Positions 1-6,691 of a DNA stretch of 18,780 bases are shown here, in pieces (the first letter of the stretch is position 1; every line of letters starts with the position of its first letter). Origin of the DNA: an uncultured Sutterella sp. (GTDB taxonomy: Bacteria > Pseudomonadota > Gammaproteobacteria > Burkholderiales > Burkholderiaceae_F). Position numbers and translations under genes: made by a program. The stretch spans positions 1-18,780 of the forward strand of contig CAAECY010000041.1 in the NCBI GenBank assembly GCA_900754475.1, read 5' to 3'. Below the pieces are notes generated by a model. The model had not been told where the DNA came from and made no database searches. It saw only the letters and a list, made by a program, of their open reading frames with translations.

Positions 1-60
1 AATCCGTCCGAATCCATTCGTACGGCAGCGAACTTCCCTCGAATTCCGTATTTTCCGACG

Positions 61-115
61 CCCGAAGATCTCGGAAGGCCTTCGAAGGCTTCCGAAGGTT
101 CCCGAAGGCTCCCGA
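61..115. repeat. 10-bp-period imperfect direct repeat upstream of the HAD gene
   Basis: Five successive 10-base units starting at 61, 71, 81, 91 and 101, plus a partial sixth, share the core CGAAGGCT or close variants (consensus tccgaaggct). The period is exactly 10, so each copy lies on the same face of the helix. The array ends about 50 bases before the HAD start codon. It could be a phased protein-binding or bend element, or a slippage-prone simple repeat. The function is not known. Confidence 0.6.
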
Positions 116-164
116 CACCGCGGGCGTCGGTCCGTCTTTTCAACTCGTTACTCCAAGGACCCCC

Positions 165-923
165 ATGTTTCTCGACCGCTCGCTCGTGATTTTCGACCTT
201 GACGGCACCCTCATCGATTCGCTCGGCATTTGGAGTCTCGTCGACTCCGCGCTCGTCGAAGAGCTTTCGCGCGATCACGTGCGCCTTACCGAAGAGGAGG
301 CCTACGACCTCCGTGTCGCGTCGCTTTCGCGCTACGGCGAAGGGTCGGAAGCTTATGTGAAGTACTGCGCCGACCTCAAGGCGAAATTCGATATGCCGGG
401 TACGCCCGAAGAGATCCACACGCGCCGCTACCAAATCGCCCAGGACTTCCTGCGCGAGAAGGTGGTCTGGCAGCCGGGGGCGGCCTCGTTCGTTCGGCGC
501 CTCCACGATGCGGGCGTCACGCTTGCGATTGCGACGACAACGCGCCGCCGCAACGTCGACGTCTATTCGAACGAGAACGAAGCGATGCGCAAGGAAGCCG
601 TGATTTACGACCTCTTTTCGGTCGTGAAGACGCGCGACGACGTGAGCGCGACGAAGCCCGACCCGGAGGTTCTCCAACGCATCCTCGAAGAAACCGGCAC
701 GGCTCCGAAGGACGCCCTCATGATCGAAGACGCCACGTTGGGCCTTCGCGCGGCCGCTGCCGCAGGGGTCGACGCGATCGTGATTTCGGAACGTCACTCG
801 GAAAGGGAACGCGCCACGAACGACGCGCTTGCCCTGCGACGGTTCGAATCCTACGAGGAACTCCATCGGCTTCTCGATGAGGAAGAACGCGCGGGCCTGC
901 GTCCGGGCGCTTCCCGCGACTGA
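165..923 (+). CDS. HAD-superfamily hydrolase (phosphoglycolate phosphatase/beta-phosphoglucomutase-like)
   Basis: A 252-residue haloacid-dehalogenase-type phosphohydrolase, presumably cytoplasmic, with no signal peptide. Motif I is DLDGTLIDS at residues 11-19: D11 would be the nucleophile and D13 the general acid. Motif II is the Thr run at 124-126 after a hydrophobic strand. Motif III is K164 in TKPDPEVL. Motif IV is MIEDATLGLRAA, with acidic E188 and D189 for Mg2+. The insert between motif I and residue 105 is helical, as in the C1 cap of the phosphoglycolate phosphatase branch. The start is the ATG at 165, preceded by AAGGA about 8 bases upstream. The gene stands alone: a gap of about 500 bases follows. 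Substrate cannot be read from sequence; a small sugar phosphate, phosphoglycolate or nucleotide is typical of this branch. Family call secure, substrate unknown. Confidence 0.88.
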   Translation: MFLDRSLVIFDLDGTLIDSLGIWSLVDSALVEELSRDHVRLTEEEAYDLRVASLSRYGEGSEAYVKYCADLKAKFDMPGTPEEIHTRRYQIAQDFLREKVVWQPGAASFVRRLHDAGVTLAIATTTRRRNVDVYSNENEAMRKEAVIYDLFSVVKTRDDVSATKPDPEVLQRILEETGTAPKDALMIEDATLGLRAAAAAGVDAIVISERHSERERATNDALALRRFESYEELHRLLDEEERAGLRPGASRD

Positions 924-966
924 CGCGGCCGTCGCAACGGACACGGCCGAAACGACCGAAACGAAC

Positions 967-986
967 GGGCGCCCGAGAGGGCGCCC
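967..986. terminator. GC-rich hairpin 3' of the HAD gene
   Basis: GGGCGCCC, loop GAGA, GGGCGCCC: an 8-bp perfect stem with a tetraloop, 43 bases after the HAD stop. No T-run follows on either strand, so it is a weak candidate for intrinsic termination. It could instead protect the 3' end of the mRNA. Confidence 0.4.
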
Positions 987-1140
987 CGGAAGAACGCTGA
1001 GAAGAGCGAGGAGAAGAGGGCGGGTCCCCGCGCGGCGCTCTCCGCGCCCGTACATTCAGTTCCGGAAACCTCGGTGAAAACAACTATTTTTTTACCGATT
1101 TTCAGCTCGCACAAGAGGGATTACGCTCGATTGGCGCAAA

Positions 1141-1198
1141 CCTTGTCCGACAACAAGGTCTCTCGGGAAAGCGGTATCCGAGCGGGGCGTAAACCGCT
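1141..1198. promoter_or_regulatory. Two small dyads upstream of a candidate RNA promoter
   Basis: CCTTGT at 1141-1146 pairs with ACAAGG at 1153-1158. AGCGGT at 1170-1175 pairs with ACCGCT at 1193-1198. The second dyad touches the first base of a TACTAT -10-like hexamer (1198-1203), so it is placed where an operator would act. No convincing -35 is seen. Low confidence. Confidence 0.25.
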
Positions 1199-1208
1199 AC
1201 TATTTCCC

Positions 1209-1358
1209 TAGCGGGGCCGGTACGCTCCTCTCTCTGAGCGCCCGCTGTCAAACACCTCCTGGCGCAGCCGGGCAGCTCGCGTCATCGGCCTCGTCTCTTG
1301 TCCCGCAACGATCTACTCCCCGCCACTTCCCGAATCGTAGATGTTGCGGGAGTTTTTT
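1209..1358 (+). ncRNA. Candidate small structured RNA (about 150 nt), unassigned family
   Basis: This stretch lies between the HAD gene and the operon at 1420 and carries no credible protein frame. It begins just after a TACTAT -10-like hexamer (1198-1203). It contains a two-part stem, AGCGGG 1210-1215 with CCCGCT 1241-1246 and inner CGCT 1223-1226 with AGCG 1237-1240. It ends in a strong hairpin with a T-run (1302-1358). A terminator only 60 bases before the next start codon and 380 bases after the HAD stop suits an independent short transcript. A long 3' UTR of the HAD mRNA is the alternative. I found no match to the tmRNA, SRP, RNase P or 6S signatures I know. Confidence 0.3.
1302..1358 (+). 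terminator. Intrinsic terminator
   Basis: CCCGCAACGATCTAC (1302-1316) pairs with GTAGATGTTGCGGG (1337-1350), 14 pairs with one bulged base. TTTTTT at 1353-1358 follows. The loop is about 20 bases and the T-run is good. It separates upstream transcription from the operon starting at 1420. Confidence 0.75.
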
Positions 1359-1370
1359 GTCCGCGGTCCG

Positions 1371-1376
1371 TATAAT
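1371..1376 (+). promoter_or_regulatory. -10 element of the 1420-2934 operon
   Basis: A perfect TATAAT lies 44 bases before the ATG at 1420 and directly after the terminator T-run. No good -35 sits at 16-18 bases; GGGAGT occupies that place. Either the promoter is weak or it needs an activator. Confidence 0.5.
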
Positions 1377-1419
1377 TTTCGCTTCCGACATACTTCGCGC
1401 CTTACGGAGGCCATTTTTT

Positions 1420-1953
1420 ATGACGACCGAATCCACGGCCCTTGCCGTTCCGCCCACGCTTGAGGATCCCGACACGCTCGCCGAGCTGCTCACCTACGCG
1501 GGCGGCGAATTTTTGCGCGCGCTTCGCATCGAAGACCCCGAAGAGGCCGCCCGCAAGGTCTCCGAAGTGCTCTTCGGTCTCGCCGGCGTCTTCTCCGAAG
1601 AAAGCGGCATCGTGCAGCTCCCGAAGGGCTGGACGCTCGCGGGTGCGGGCGCTCGCCTTCGCAACGACGAAATCGTCGTCGCGCGTCTGAAGGAACTCTC
1701 CGACGAGGACCGCGCCCTCTTTGACGAAGACGATCAGATCATCGTCCTTGCGATTCAGGTCTTCTTCGAAGAAATCGAAGAGCTCGCGCGCGATTGGTTC
1801 GAGCGCAACCACGCGGAAGCGTTCGACGACGAAGCGATTCACCGTTTCCTCGCCGACCCCGTCGTGCACCTCATGGTGCTGGAGTTCGGCTCCTGGCTTC
1901 TTGGCGAATCGACCGACGAGAAGACGGCGAAGGACGCGGAGGCGGCGGAATGA
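1420..1953 (+). CDS. Unknown acidic helical protein, first of three likely paralogs
   Basis: A 177-residue acidic protein with predicted helices throughout and no signal peptide or membrane segment. I do not recognise the family. The start is the ATG at 1420, behind ACGGAGG. An in-frame TTG at 1357 inside the terminator is a poor alternative. The frame reads ELLTYAGGEFLRALRIED, then a long helix, then LFDEDDQIIVLAIQVFFEEI near residues 100-120. The next two genes share this layout (a short S/G-E-E/N turn, L..L, LF, then [RV]F..EI), so the three look like old tandem duplicates. The stop overlaps the next start as ATGA (1950-1953), which implies translational coupling. Size and fold type recall small redox-enzyme chaperones of the TorD class, but no TorD signature is visible, so I do not assign that role. 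Confidence 0.75.
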   Translation: MTTESTALAVPPTLEDPDTLAELLTYAGGEFLRALRIEDPEEAARKVSEVLFGLAGVFSEESGIVQLPKGWTLAGAGARLRNDEIVVARLKELSDEDRALFDEDDQIIVLAIQVFFEEIEELARDWFERNHAEAFDDEAIHRFLADPVVHLMVLEFGSWLLGESTDEKTAKDAEAAE

Positions 1954-2417
1954 CCGAGGCTGCGACCGACGCGAAAAAGATCGAAGTGTTCGACCGCGCG
2001 ACGCTTCTTTTGACGTTGCGCCTGACCTTCGAAGCCGTTTTTCAGCAGATTGCCGACGTTCGTCAGGGGAAGCTCACCCCCGACGAAGCCGCCGAGCGCG
2101 ACGACGCTGCCGTTCGAGCGATGGCCCGCGTGCTGATGGGCGAAAACGACGCCGTGACGACGGAGCTCCCCTACGTCGGGGGCGCGCTCGTCGAGAAACT
2201 GCGCGCCGCGGAGCCGCAGCTTTTCGAAGGGGTCGAAAGCGACAACCCCCGTGCGCTCATGGTGGGCGTCTGCCGCAGGTTCATGAAGGAAATCTACGGG
2301 ACGATCCGCGAGCTCGTGCGCGCGAATCCGCCTCTGAGCGACGACGAAAAGAAGGAACGGGTCCTGGGGCTCGTCGCCCTCTGGGAGCGCCGCTTCACCG
2401 GTTCGACCGACAACTGA
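1950..2417 (+). CDS. Unknown helical protein, second of three likely paralogs
   Basis: A 155-residue protein started at the ATG at 1950, which overlaps the upstream stop by four bases. GGAGG within the end of the upstream gene serves as its ribosome site. A frame open from 1794 is ignored because it would overlap the first gene deeply. It aligns by eye with the third gene over about 85 residues: GKLTPDEAAER matches GEMSADEHVER, VLMGEN matches TFAGEN, LVEKLRA matches LAEYLRE, and RRFMKEIYG matches RQFVSETAG. It has no membrane segment or known catalytic motif. Function unknown; it is probably co-expressed and possibly in a complex with the flanking paralogs. Confidence 0.75.
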   Translation: MTEAATDAKKIEVFDRATLLLTLRLTFEAVFQQIADVRQGKLTPDEAAERDDAAVRAMARVLMGENDAVTTELPYVGGALVEKLRAAEPQLFEGVESDNPRALMVGVCRRFMKEIYGTIRELVRANPPLSDDEKKERVLGLVALWERRFTGSTDN

Positions 2418-2430
2418 GAGGAGAAGCGTC

Positions 2431-2934
2431 ATGGCTCGATGCGGATCCGGATGCGCCTCCGATTGCCGGCGCTCCTGCGGACACGACCACGGCTCGAAGG
2501 CCGAACGCCGTCCCGACCTGCTCTCGATCGAAGTGGTCGAGGGACTTCTCGGGCAGGCGTGCCGCAATATGAAAAAGCGCTTTGACGCCGAACTCTCGGG
2601 CGAAATGAGCGCCGACGAACACGTCGAGCGCACCGAAGCGCTCGTCGATTGGTTGACGCTCACGTTCGCGGGCGAAAACCCCCATTTCGAAGACACGGGC
2701 GAGTGGTTGCCCTCGGGGCTCGCCGAGTATCTGCGCGAAACGGACGAAACGCTCCGCTCGGGGTTCGCGTCGGATCGCACCGTCATCGAACGCGCTGCTC
2801 GGCAGTTCGTCTCCGAAACGGCGGGCGCGCTCGCCTATTTTCACGAGCACCCGGCGGAAGGCTCGATCGACGACTTCCTCGGCTTTCACGGCGCGCGTTG
2901 GGCGCGTCGCCTGACGGGGATGTACGAAGGGTGA
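2431..2934 (+). CDS. Unknown helical protein with N-terminal Cys ladder, third paralog
   Basis: A 167-residue protein with a good site, GAGGAG, 7 bases before the ATG and only 13 bases after the previous stop. Residues 1-21 are unlike the rest: Cys at 4, 8, 12 and 16, a perfect CX3CX3CX3C, followed at once by His-Asp-His (18-20). Such a block could bind Zn, Cu or another metal, or an iron-sulfur cluster. This is inference; the spacing matches no named motif I know. Residues 30-165 form the helical domain shared with the gene before it (GEMSADEHVER, FAGEN, LAEYLRE, RQFVSETAG). There is no signal peptide, so the ladder would face the cytoplasm. A terminator at 2974-3008 closes the operon. Confidence 0.78.
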   Translation: MARCGSGCASDCRRSCGHDHGSKAERRPDLLSIEVVEGLLGQACRNMKKRFDAELSGEMSADEHVERTEALVDWLTLTFAGENPHFEDTGEWLPSGLAEYLRETDETLRSGFASDRTVIERAARQFVSETAGALAYFHEHPAEGSIDDFLGFHGARWARRLTGMYEG

Positions 2935-2973
2935 CGGCGGACGCTCCGCCCCAAAGCACGGAAAACGCACGGA

Positions 2974-3020
2974 AAAAGCGCTCGGGCTATTCGAAGTCGG
3001 GCGCTTTTCCTTTTTCCGCC
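2974..3020 (+). terminator. Intrinsic terminator of the three-gene operon
   Basis: AAAAGCGC (2974-2981) pairs with GCGCTTTT (3001-3008). The right arm runs into CCTTTTTCC, so the T-rich tail is interrupted but long. It sits 40 bases after the last stop of the operon. Confidence 0.65.
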
Positions 3021-3335
3021 TTTTTCCGGATGCCCGACGGCCCGATGGTTTGTTTGTCCGATTGATTCTGCGCGTTTTCGCTCCGGAAACGGGTAAATGC
3101 GGGCTGGGGCTTGCGCTCACTCAAGGAAGGGAGCCGCGCCCCGCCAAAGGCGCCCGCGGGCGCGTCGCGCCGCACGGAATTTGATAGGATGAATGTTTCC
3201 CCGGCGTTTCGGGGACGGGTGAGGTGCGCGCTCGGGGCTTTGTCCCGGCGACGACAACGACAACATGTCCGATAGGTTCAAGAGCCGCGTCGGATGCCGA
3301 ACGCACCGCCCGCTTTCAAACTCAGGAGGCCCCAT
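3021..3335. other. Gap between operon and DUF1828-like gene
   Basis: No credible gene. The gap contains a small hairpin, CCCCG-GCGTTT-CGGGG, near 3199-3214. A 28-codon frame from 3189 is Arg-rich and has no good ribosome site. No convincing promoter hexamer pair was found, although one must lie here because a terminator precedes it. Confidence 0.4.
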
Positions 3336-3776
3336 ATGCTTTTCGAAGACCTTCGTGATTTTCTTCAGGTTCGCCCCGGCAACGGCATTCTCGAAATGCG
3401 CGACGACCGTGTGACGACGCCCTTTGCGATTCCCGGTTCGACGGAACACGTCGCCGTGTCGGTGCGTGCGATGGAAGGGGGCTTTTACTTCGTGCACGAC
3501 GACGGCGCGATGAAGCGTCTTCTTCCCGAATTCGACGTCGTGACGAAGTCTCCCGTGTTCGCGGGCGTTCAGGACGATTGGATCCGCTCCGGTCTGCAAA
3601 TCGACGAAGAAGGCCGCATTTTCACGACGACCGATGAAACGGGAATGCTCGAAGCCGTCGCGCGCGTGATCGAAGCGCAGATCGAGCTCGGAGCCCTGTG
3701 CCTCGCGTTCGTCGGCCACGCGAATGCCGGCATGCCGAAGTGCGCCGCTTCTTCCTGCTCCGCGGCCCATGACTGA
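3336..3776 (+). CDS. DUF1828-like protein with Cys/His tail
   Basis: A 146-residue protein. The start is the ATG at 3336, behind CAGGAGG; an in-frame ATG at 3294 has no such site. The middle reads as a beta-rich domain, TTPFAIPGSTEHVAVSV then GGFYFVHDDGAMKRLL. This resembles DUF1828 proteins, which have a hydrophobic strand, a Y-hydrophobic-x-DDG turn and a following helix. The match is from memory of the family and is moderate. The last 15 residues, around MPKCAASSCSAAHD, carry two Cys and a His-Asp end, which may bind metal. The stop overlaps the next gene's ATG. No enzymatic function can be given. Confidence 0.7.
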   Translation: MLFEDLRDFLQVRPGNGILEMRDDRVTTPFAIPGSTEHVAVSVRAMEGGFYFVHDDGAMKRLLPEFDVVTKSPVFAGVQDDWIRSGLQIDEEGRIFTTTDETGMLEAVARVIEAQIELGALCLAFVGHANAGMPKCAASSCSAAHD

Positions 3777-4062
3777 GTCCTTGGGATCGGGGCGACCCTC
3801 CAACCGCGCGCTCGCCCAAGCCGACATGGCCGCCATCATGGGGCGGCTCTCGCCCGACGCGCTTCGCACGCTGCGGGCGGTTGCGGCCATGCGTCATCGA
3901 CCGCCCGAAGAGGTTCTGAGGGAAGAGCTCGAAGGGTACGTTGCCGACCAGATTCCGGCCGTGGACGTCGAGGGGATTATTCGACTCATGGGGGCCCGAC
4001 TCTACGAAATCGGCTACCTCGTGGGGTCGATGAAGCGCTTCATCCGAAAGCACCGCTCCTAA
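3769..4062 (+). CDS. Small unknown helical protein coupled to the DUF1828-like gene
   Basis: A 97-residue protein started at the ATG at 3769, which overlaps the upstream coding end (ATGACTGA). No Shine-Dalgarno is seen, so it likely depends on translational coupling. Residues 25-60, with SPDALRTLRAVAAMRHRP followed by EEVLREELEGYV, could be two helices with a short turn, as in ribbon-helix-helix-like DNA binders. The preceding strand is not convincing, so I do not call it a regulator. The C-terminus is basic (MKRFIRKHRS). A terminator follows within 40 bases, so the pair at 3336-4062 is a closed unit. Function unknown. Confidence 0.65.
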   Translation: MTESLGSGRPSNRALAQADMAAIMGRLSPDALRTLRAVAAMRHRPPEEVLREELEGYVADQIPAVDVEGIIRLMGARLYEIGYLVGSMKRFIRKHRS

Positions 4063-4073
4063 AGCCGCAAAAG

Positions 4074-4102
4074 AAAGCCCGCGAGAGCATCCCGCGGGCT
4101 TT
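4074..4102. terminator. Bidirectional terminator between convergent genes
   Basis: AAAGCCCGCG (4074-4083), 9-base loop, CGCGGGCTTT (4093-4102): a perfect 10-bp stem with A and T ends on both sides. It serves both the + pair ending at 4062 and the - strand SDR ending at 4121. Confidence 0.8.
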
Positions 4103-4120
4103 CGAACATGTGCGATCGGT

Positions 4121-4876
4121 TTACTTCGCTACAAGCCCGCCGTCGATCAGGTAGAGGCCGCCCGTCATGAAGCTCGCGCGGTCGGACGCGAGAAACGCGA
4201 AGAGTTCCGCGACTTCGCTCGCTTCGCCCACCCGCCCGAGCGGGTACTGCGCGGCTTCCGCCTCCCAATAGGCGGAAACGTCGCCGCCGTGGGTGATGTC
4301 GGCAAAGCTCTGAAAGAGCTTGTCGACGAGCGGCGTCTTGATGGTGGCGGCGCACACGGCGTTGACGCGGATGCCTTTCGGACCGAGGTCGATTGCCATG
4401 CTGCGGGCGATCTGGCCGATGGCGCCTTTCGTGAGGCCGTAGCCGAAGCTGTTGGGTTTCCCAACGTAGCACTGGTCCGACGCGTTGATGAGAACGGACC
4501 CGCCGCGCTTCAAATGCGGAATCGCGACGCGCAGCGTGTTGACGGTCCCTTTGATGTTCGTGTCGATCATCAGGTCGAGCTCTTCGTCCGAGATGTCAAG
4601 GACCGTGTTGCAACGGTGTATGCCCGCGTTCGCGCACACGCAGTCGATTCCGCCGAAGCGCTCGATCGCGGCCTCGACCGCCGCAACGATGTCGGCTTTC
4701 GAGCGGGTGTTCCCGTGCACGAAGAGGACCTCGGGACAGTCGCCGACGAGCGCCCGGGCCGCTTCGTCGTTGACGTCCATGAAAACGACGTTCCAGCCGT
4801 CGGCGTGAAACTTCCGTACCGTAGCGGCGCCGATGCCGGTGGAGCCGCCCGTGATGAAGAGTGTCTTGCGGGTCAT
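4121..4876 (-). CDS. Short-chain dehydrogenase/reductase (classical SDR, NAD(H)-type)
   Basis: A 251-residue cytoplasmic classical SDR that oxidises or reduces an alcohol/ketone pair with a nicotinamide cofactor. The glycine-rich cofactor motif is TGGSTGIG at residues 9-16. D34 at the end of the second strand favours NAD(H) over NADP(H). NAG is at 83-85 and structural Asn at 107. The catalytic set is S133 with Y146 and K150 (YGLTK). The C-terminal TGGLYLIDGG is typical. The start codon follows AGGAGG on the - strand. A TAGAAT -10-like hexamer lies at about 4915. The gene is monocistronic, between the terminators at 4074 and 4955. The substrate cannot be told from sequence; sugar alcohols and 3-oxoacyl compounds are common in this class. 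Confidence 0.93.
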   Translation of the reverse strand: MTRKTLFITGGSTGIGAATVRKFHADGWNVVFMDVNDEAARALVGDCPEVLFVHGNTRSKADIVAAVEAAIERFGGIDCVCANAGIHRCNTVLDISDEELDLMIDTNIKGTVNTLRVAIPHLKRGGSVLINASDQCYVGKPNSFGYGLTKGAIGQIARSMAIDLGPKGIRVNAVCAATIKTPLVDKLFQSFADITHGGDVSAYWEAEAAQYPLGRVGEASEVAELFAFLASDRASFMTGGLYLIDGGLVAK

Positions 4877-4954
4877 AAAGATGCCTCCTGCAAATACATA
4901 CGCGATACGTCGATTCTAGGCGCGCACGTCTCCCGAAGCACTTCGCAAAAACGC

Positions 4955-4980
4955 GAAACCCCCGAAAAATCGGGGGTTTC
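4955..4980 (-). terminator. Intrinsic terminator of the chalcone-isomerase-like gene
   Basis: GAAACCCCCGA (4955-4965), AAAA loop, TCGGGGGTTTC (4970-4980): an 11-bp perfect stem. On the - strand it is followed by GCGTTTTT. It lies 29 bases beyond the stop of the gene at 5009-5647. Confidence 0.8.
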
Positions 4981-5008
4981 AAGAGAGTAGGGCGGATCTC
5001 GGCGGATC

Positions 5009-5647
5009 TCAGTGCGTGCCCATCATCGCGTTCTTCAGGCGGTCGTCGATGGGACGGTCGCCAATCCAGATCGCGAGCACCGCATCGTAGAGGGCCTTGC
5101 CGGCGATGGAGGGCCCGACGGGCTTGCCGTTCAGGCGAAGCGTCGTGCCGCTTTCGGGCGCGTACTCGAAGTCGACCATGTCGCCCTCTTTCACGTCGCC
5201 GATCGCGCGCATGAGGTCCTTCAGCTGATTGAGTTCGTTCGTGATCGCCTGTTTGCCTTCGGGCGTCAGATTGGCATCGAGCCCGGATTCGAGCGCTTCG
5301 ATGAAGTCGGCCCCTTTCACGTGACGCAGCAGCCCGAGACGAACGGCGCGCGGCGCGTCGGCGGCGAAAACGTCCGCGGTCGAGGCGGCGTGCTTTTCAA
5401 CGTAGAGCGCCGCGCCGTAGACCTTGAAAAAGACGATCTGGCGAAGACCCGCACCCTGCAGAAGGAGCGTCTTGCCGGCCAAGGGGAAGCTGCCCGCGAA
5501 CGTGACGTCGCCCACCTGGATGTCGGCGGGAACGGCCGCGGCCGTGGAGGCCGCAGGAGCCGCAGGAGCGGTCGGAGCGTCGGCCGCAAAAGCCGTACCG
5601 GCACCGAGGCCGAGAGCGAGAAGAAGGCCGGCAAAAGAGTTGCGCAT
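5009..5647 (-). CDS. Exported chalcone-isomerase-like domain protein
   Basis: A 212-residue secreted protein. Residues 1-21 are a Sec signal peptide (basic MR, hydrophobic core, AFA cleavage site), followed by an Ala/Pro/Thr linker to about residue 42. The mature domain carries FFKVYGAALYVEK, the hallmark of bacterial chalcone-isomerase-like proteins, and ends in GKALYDAVLAIWIGDRPIDD, the usual close of this fold. Relatives are periplasmic or outer-membrane associated; family members are thought to bind lipids or fatty acids rather than flavonoids, and catalytic activity is not expected. The site ACAGGAGG stands well before the ATG. The upstream permease lies 105 bases away on the same strand, so weak co-transcription is possible. 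Family call good, role uncertain. Confidence 0.85.
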   Translation of the reverse strand: MRNSFAGLLLALGLGAGTAFAADAPTAPAAPAASTAAAVPADIQVGDVTFAGSFPLAGKTLLLQGAGLRQIVFFKVYGAALYVEKHAASTADVFAADAPRAVRLGLLRHVKGADFIEALESGLDANLTPEGKQAITNELNQLKDLMRAIGDVKEGDMVDFEYAPESGTTLRLNGKPVGPSIAGKALYDAVLAIWIGDRPIDDRLKNAMMGTH

Positions 5648-5752
5648 GTTGGATCCTCCTGTAAATGTAGGTCAGCGTTGCTGTTGTTCTTCTTTTCGGG
5701 GTGGGATTTCAATTATTCGGCCCCGAAGATTATCACGCGCGCGAACGCGTCG

Positions 5753-6691
5753 TCATCGGTCGTTCGGTTGATCCGCAGGGTATTGCGCCTCGCGCGCTTT
5801 GCGTTCGGCGATCCGCTTCAAGCGGCGTTGCGTCGAGAGGACGCTTCCCGTTTGGAGCGCGACCGAGAGGCAGATGAGCGCCAGCCCGCCGTAGAACTCG
5901 AGCCCGAGGTCGTGCGCCTCGCCGAAGAGGATCATCGCGAGCACGATCGAATAGACGGGTTCGAGGTTGTAGGAAAGGTTCACCGTGAAGGCCGAAATTT
6001 TTTCAAGCGACTGGATCTGCAGGATGTACATCCCGAGCGTGCAGAAGGTTGCGAAGATCACGAGCCAGAGCCAGTCGATCGGCTGCGGGAGCACGTTTTG
6101 GGGCGGCATCAGAGCGAGGTACGCGGGCAAGAGGGCGAGTGCCGAGACGAACCCTCCGGTGAGCTGCCAGCTCATCACCGTGACGGACGAATACTTCGCG
6201 CGGTACTTGCGGAAGTAGACGGCCAACGCCGCCGCGGCCGCCGCGCTCGCGAGCCCGAAGGCGATCCCGAGTCGGTAGCGGGTGTCGAAGTGGAAAATGA
6301 GGTAGATCCCGAGCACCGTGAGGCACGAGAAGAGGATTTCTTTGGGCTTCACGCGCGAGCCCGTCATGAGGGGCTCAAGGAGCGCCGTGAAAAAGCCGAT
6401 CGACGAAAAGGCGACGACGCCGATCGAGACGCTCGAGGCTTTGATCGAGGCGTAAAAGAGCGTCCATTGCAGCATGAGGAGCGCCCCCACGAGCATGATC
6501 CCGATCCGATCTCGCGGCGTGACGCGCTCGATGCGGCCCGTGAACCGGGCCCAGAGCCAGAGGAGCCCGCCCGCAATGACGATGCGCCAAAAGACGATGA
6601 GGCCGGGCGTGAGTTCGATGAGTTTTCCGAAGATGCCGGTCCAGCCGGCAAGCAGAATCGAGAGGTGCAGTTGCAGGAAAGCTTTTTTCAT
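5753..6691 (-). CDS. EamA/DMT-superfamily permease
   Basis: A 312-residue inner-membrane protein with about ten hydrophobic helices in two repeated EamA halves, of the drug/metabolite transporter superfamily. It starts MKKAFLQLHLSILLAGWTG, which fits the usual first helix. An in-frame GTG at 6769 would add 26 residues of hydrophilic sequence; an extended -10 (TGCTATGCT, 6776-6784) places the transcription start at about that point, so the ATG at 6691 is preferred. No Shine-Dalgarno is evident before it. Other signs are an FWRIVIAGGLLWLW helix, FTALLEPLM at the end of the first half and SYNLEPVYSIVLAMILFGE in the second. It probably exports an amino acid or metabolite; the substrate is unknown. 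Confidence 0.88.
   Translation of the reverse strand: MKKAFLQLHLSILLAGWTGIFGKLIELTPGLIVFWRIVIAGGLLWLWARFTGRIERVTPRDRIGIMLVGALLMLQWTLFYASIKASSVSIGVVAFSSIGFFTALLEPLMTGSRVKPKEILFSCLTVLGIYLIFHFDTRYRLGIAFGLASAAAAAALAVYFRKYRAKYSSVTVMSWQLTGGFVSALALLPAYLALMPPQNVLPQPIDWLWLVIFATFCTLGMYILQIQSLEKISAFTVNLSYNLEPVYSIVLAMILFGEAHDLGLEFYGGLALICLSVALQTGSVLSTQRRLKRIAERKAREAQYPADQPNDR

Noticed and set aside
61..115. Repeat array as a possible CRISPR
   Set aside because: The units are contiguous 10-mers with no spacers and no cas genes are near.
1420..1953. TorD/DmsD-type redox chaperone assignment
   Set aside because: Only size and helix content fit. I cannot see the family's conserved motif, and the neighbours include no molybdoenzyme.
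3181..3209. TTGATA as a -35 for the DUF1828-like gene
   Set aside because: The hexamer is good, but no -10 match occurs at 16-18 bases downstream (GCGTTT there).
3189..3275. 28-codon frame ahead of the DUF1828-like gene
   Set aside because: Very Arg-rich, no clear ribosome site, no hydrophobic or conserved feature.
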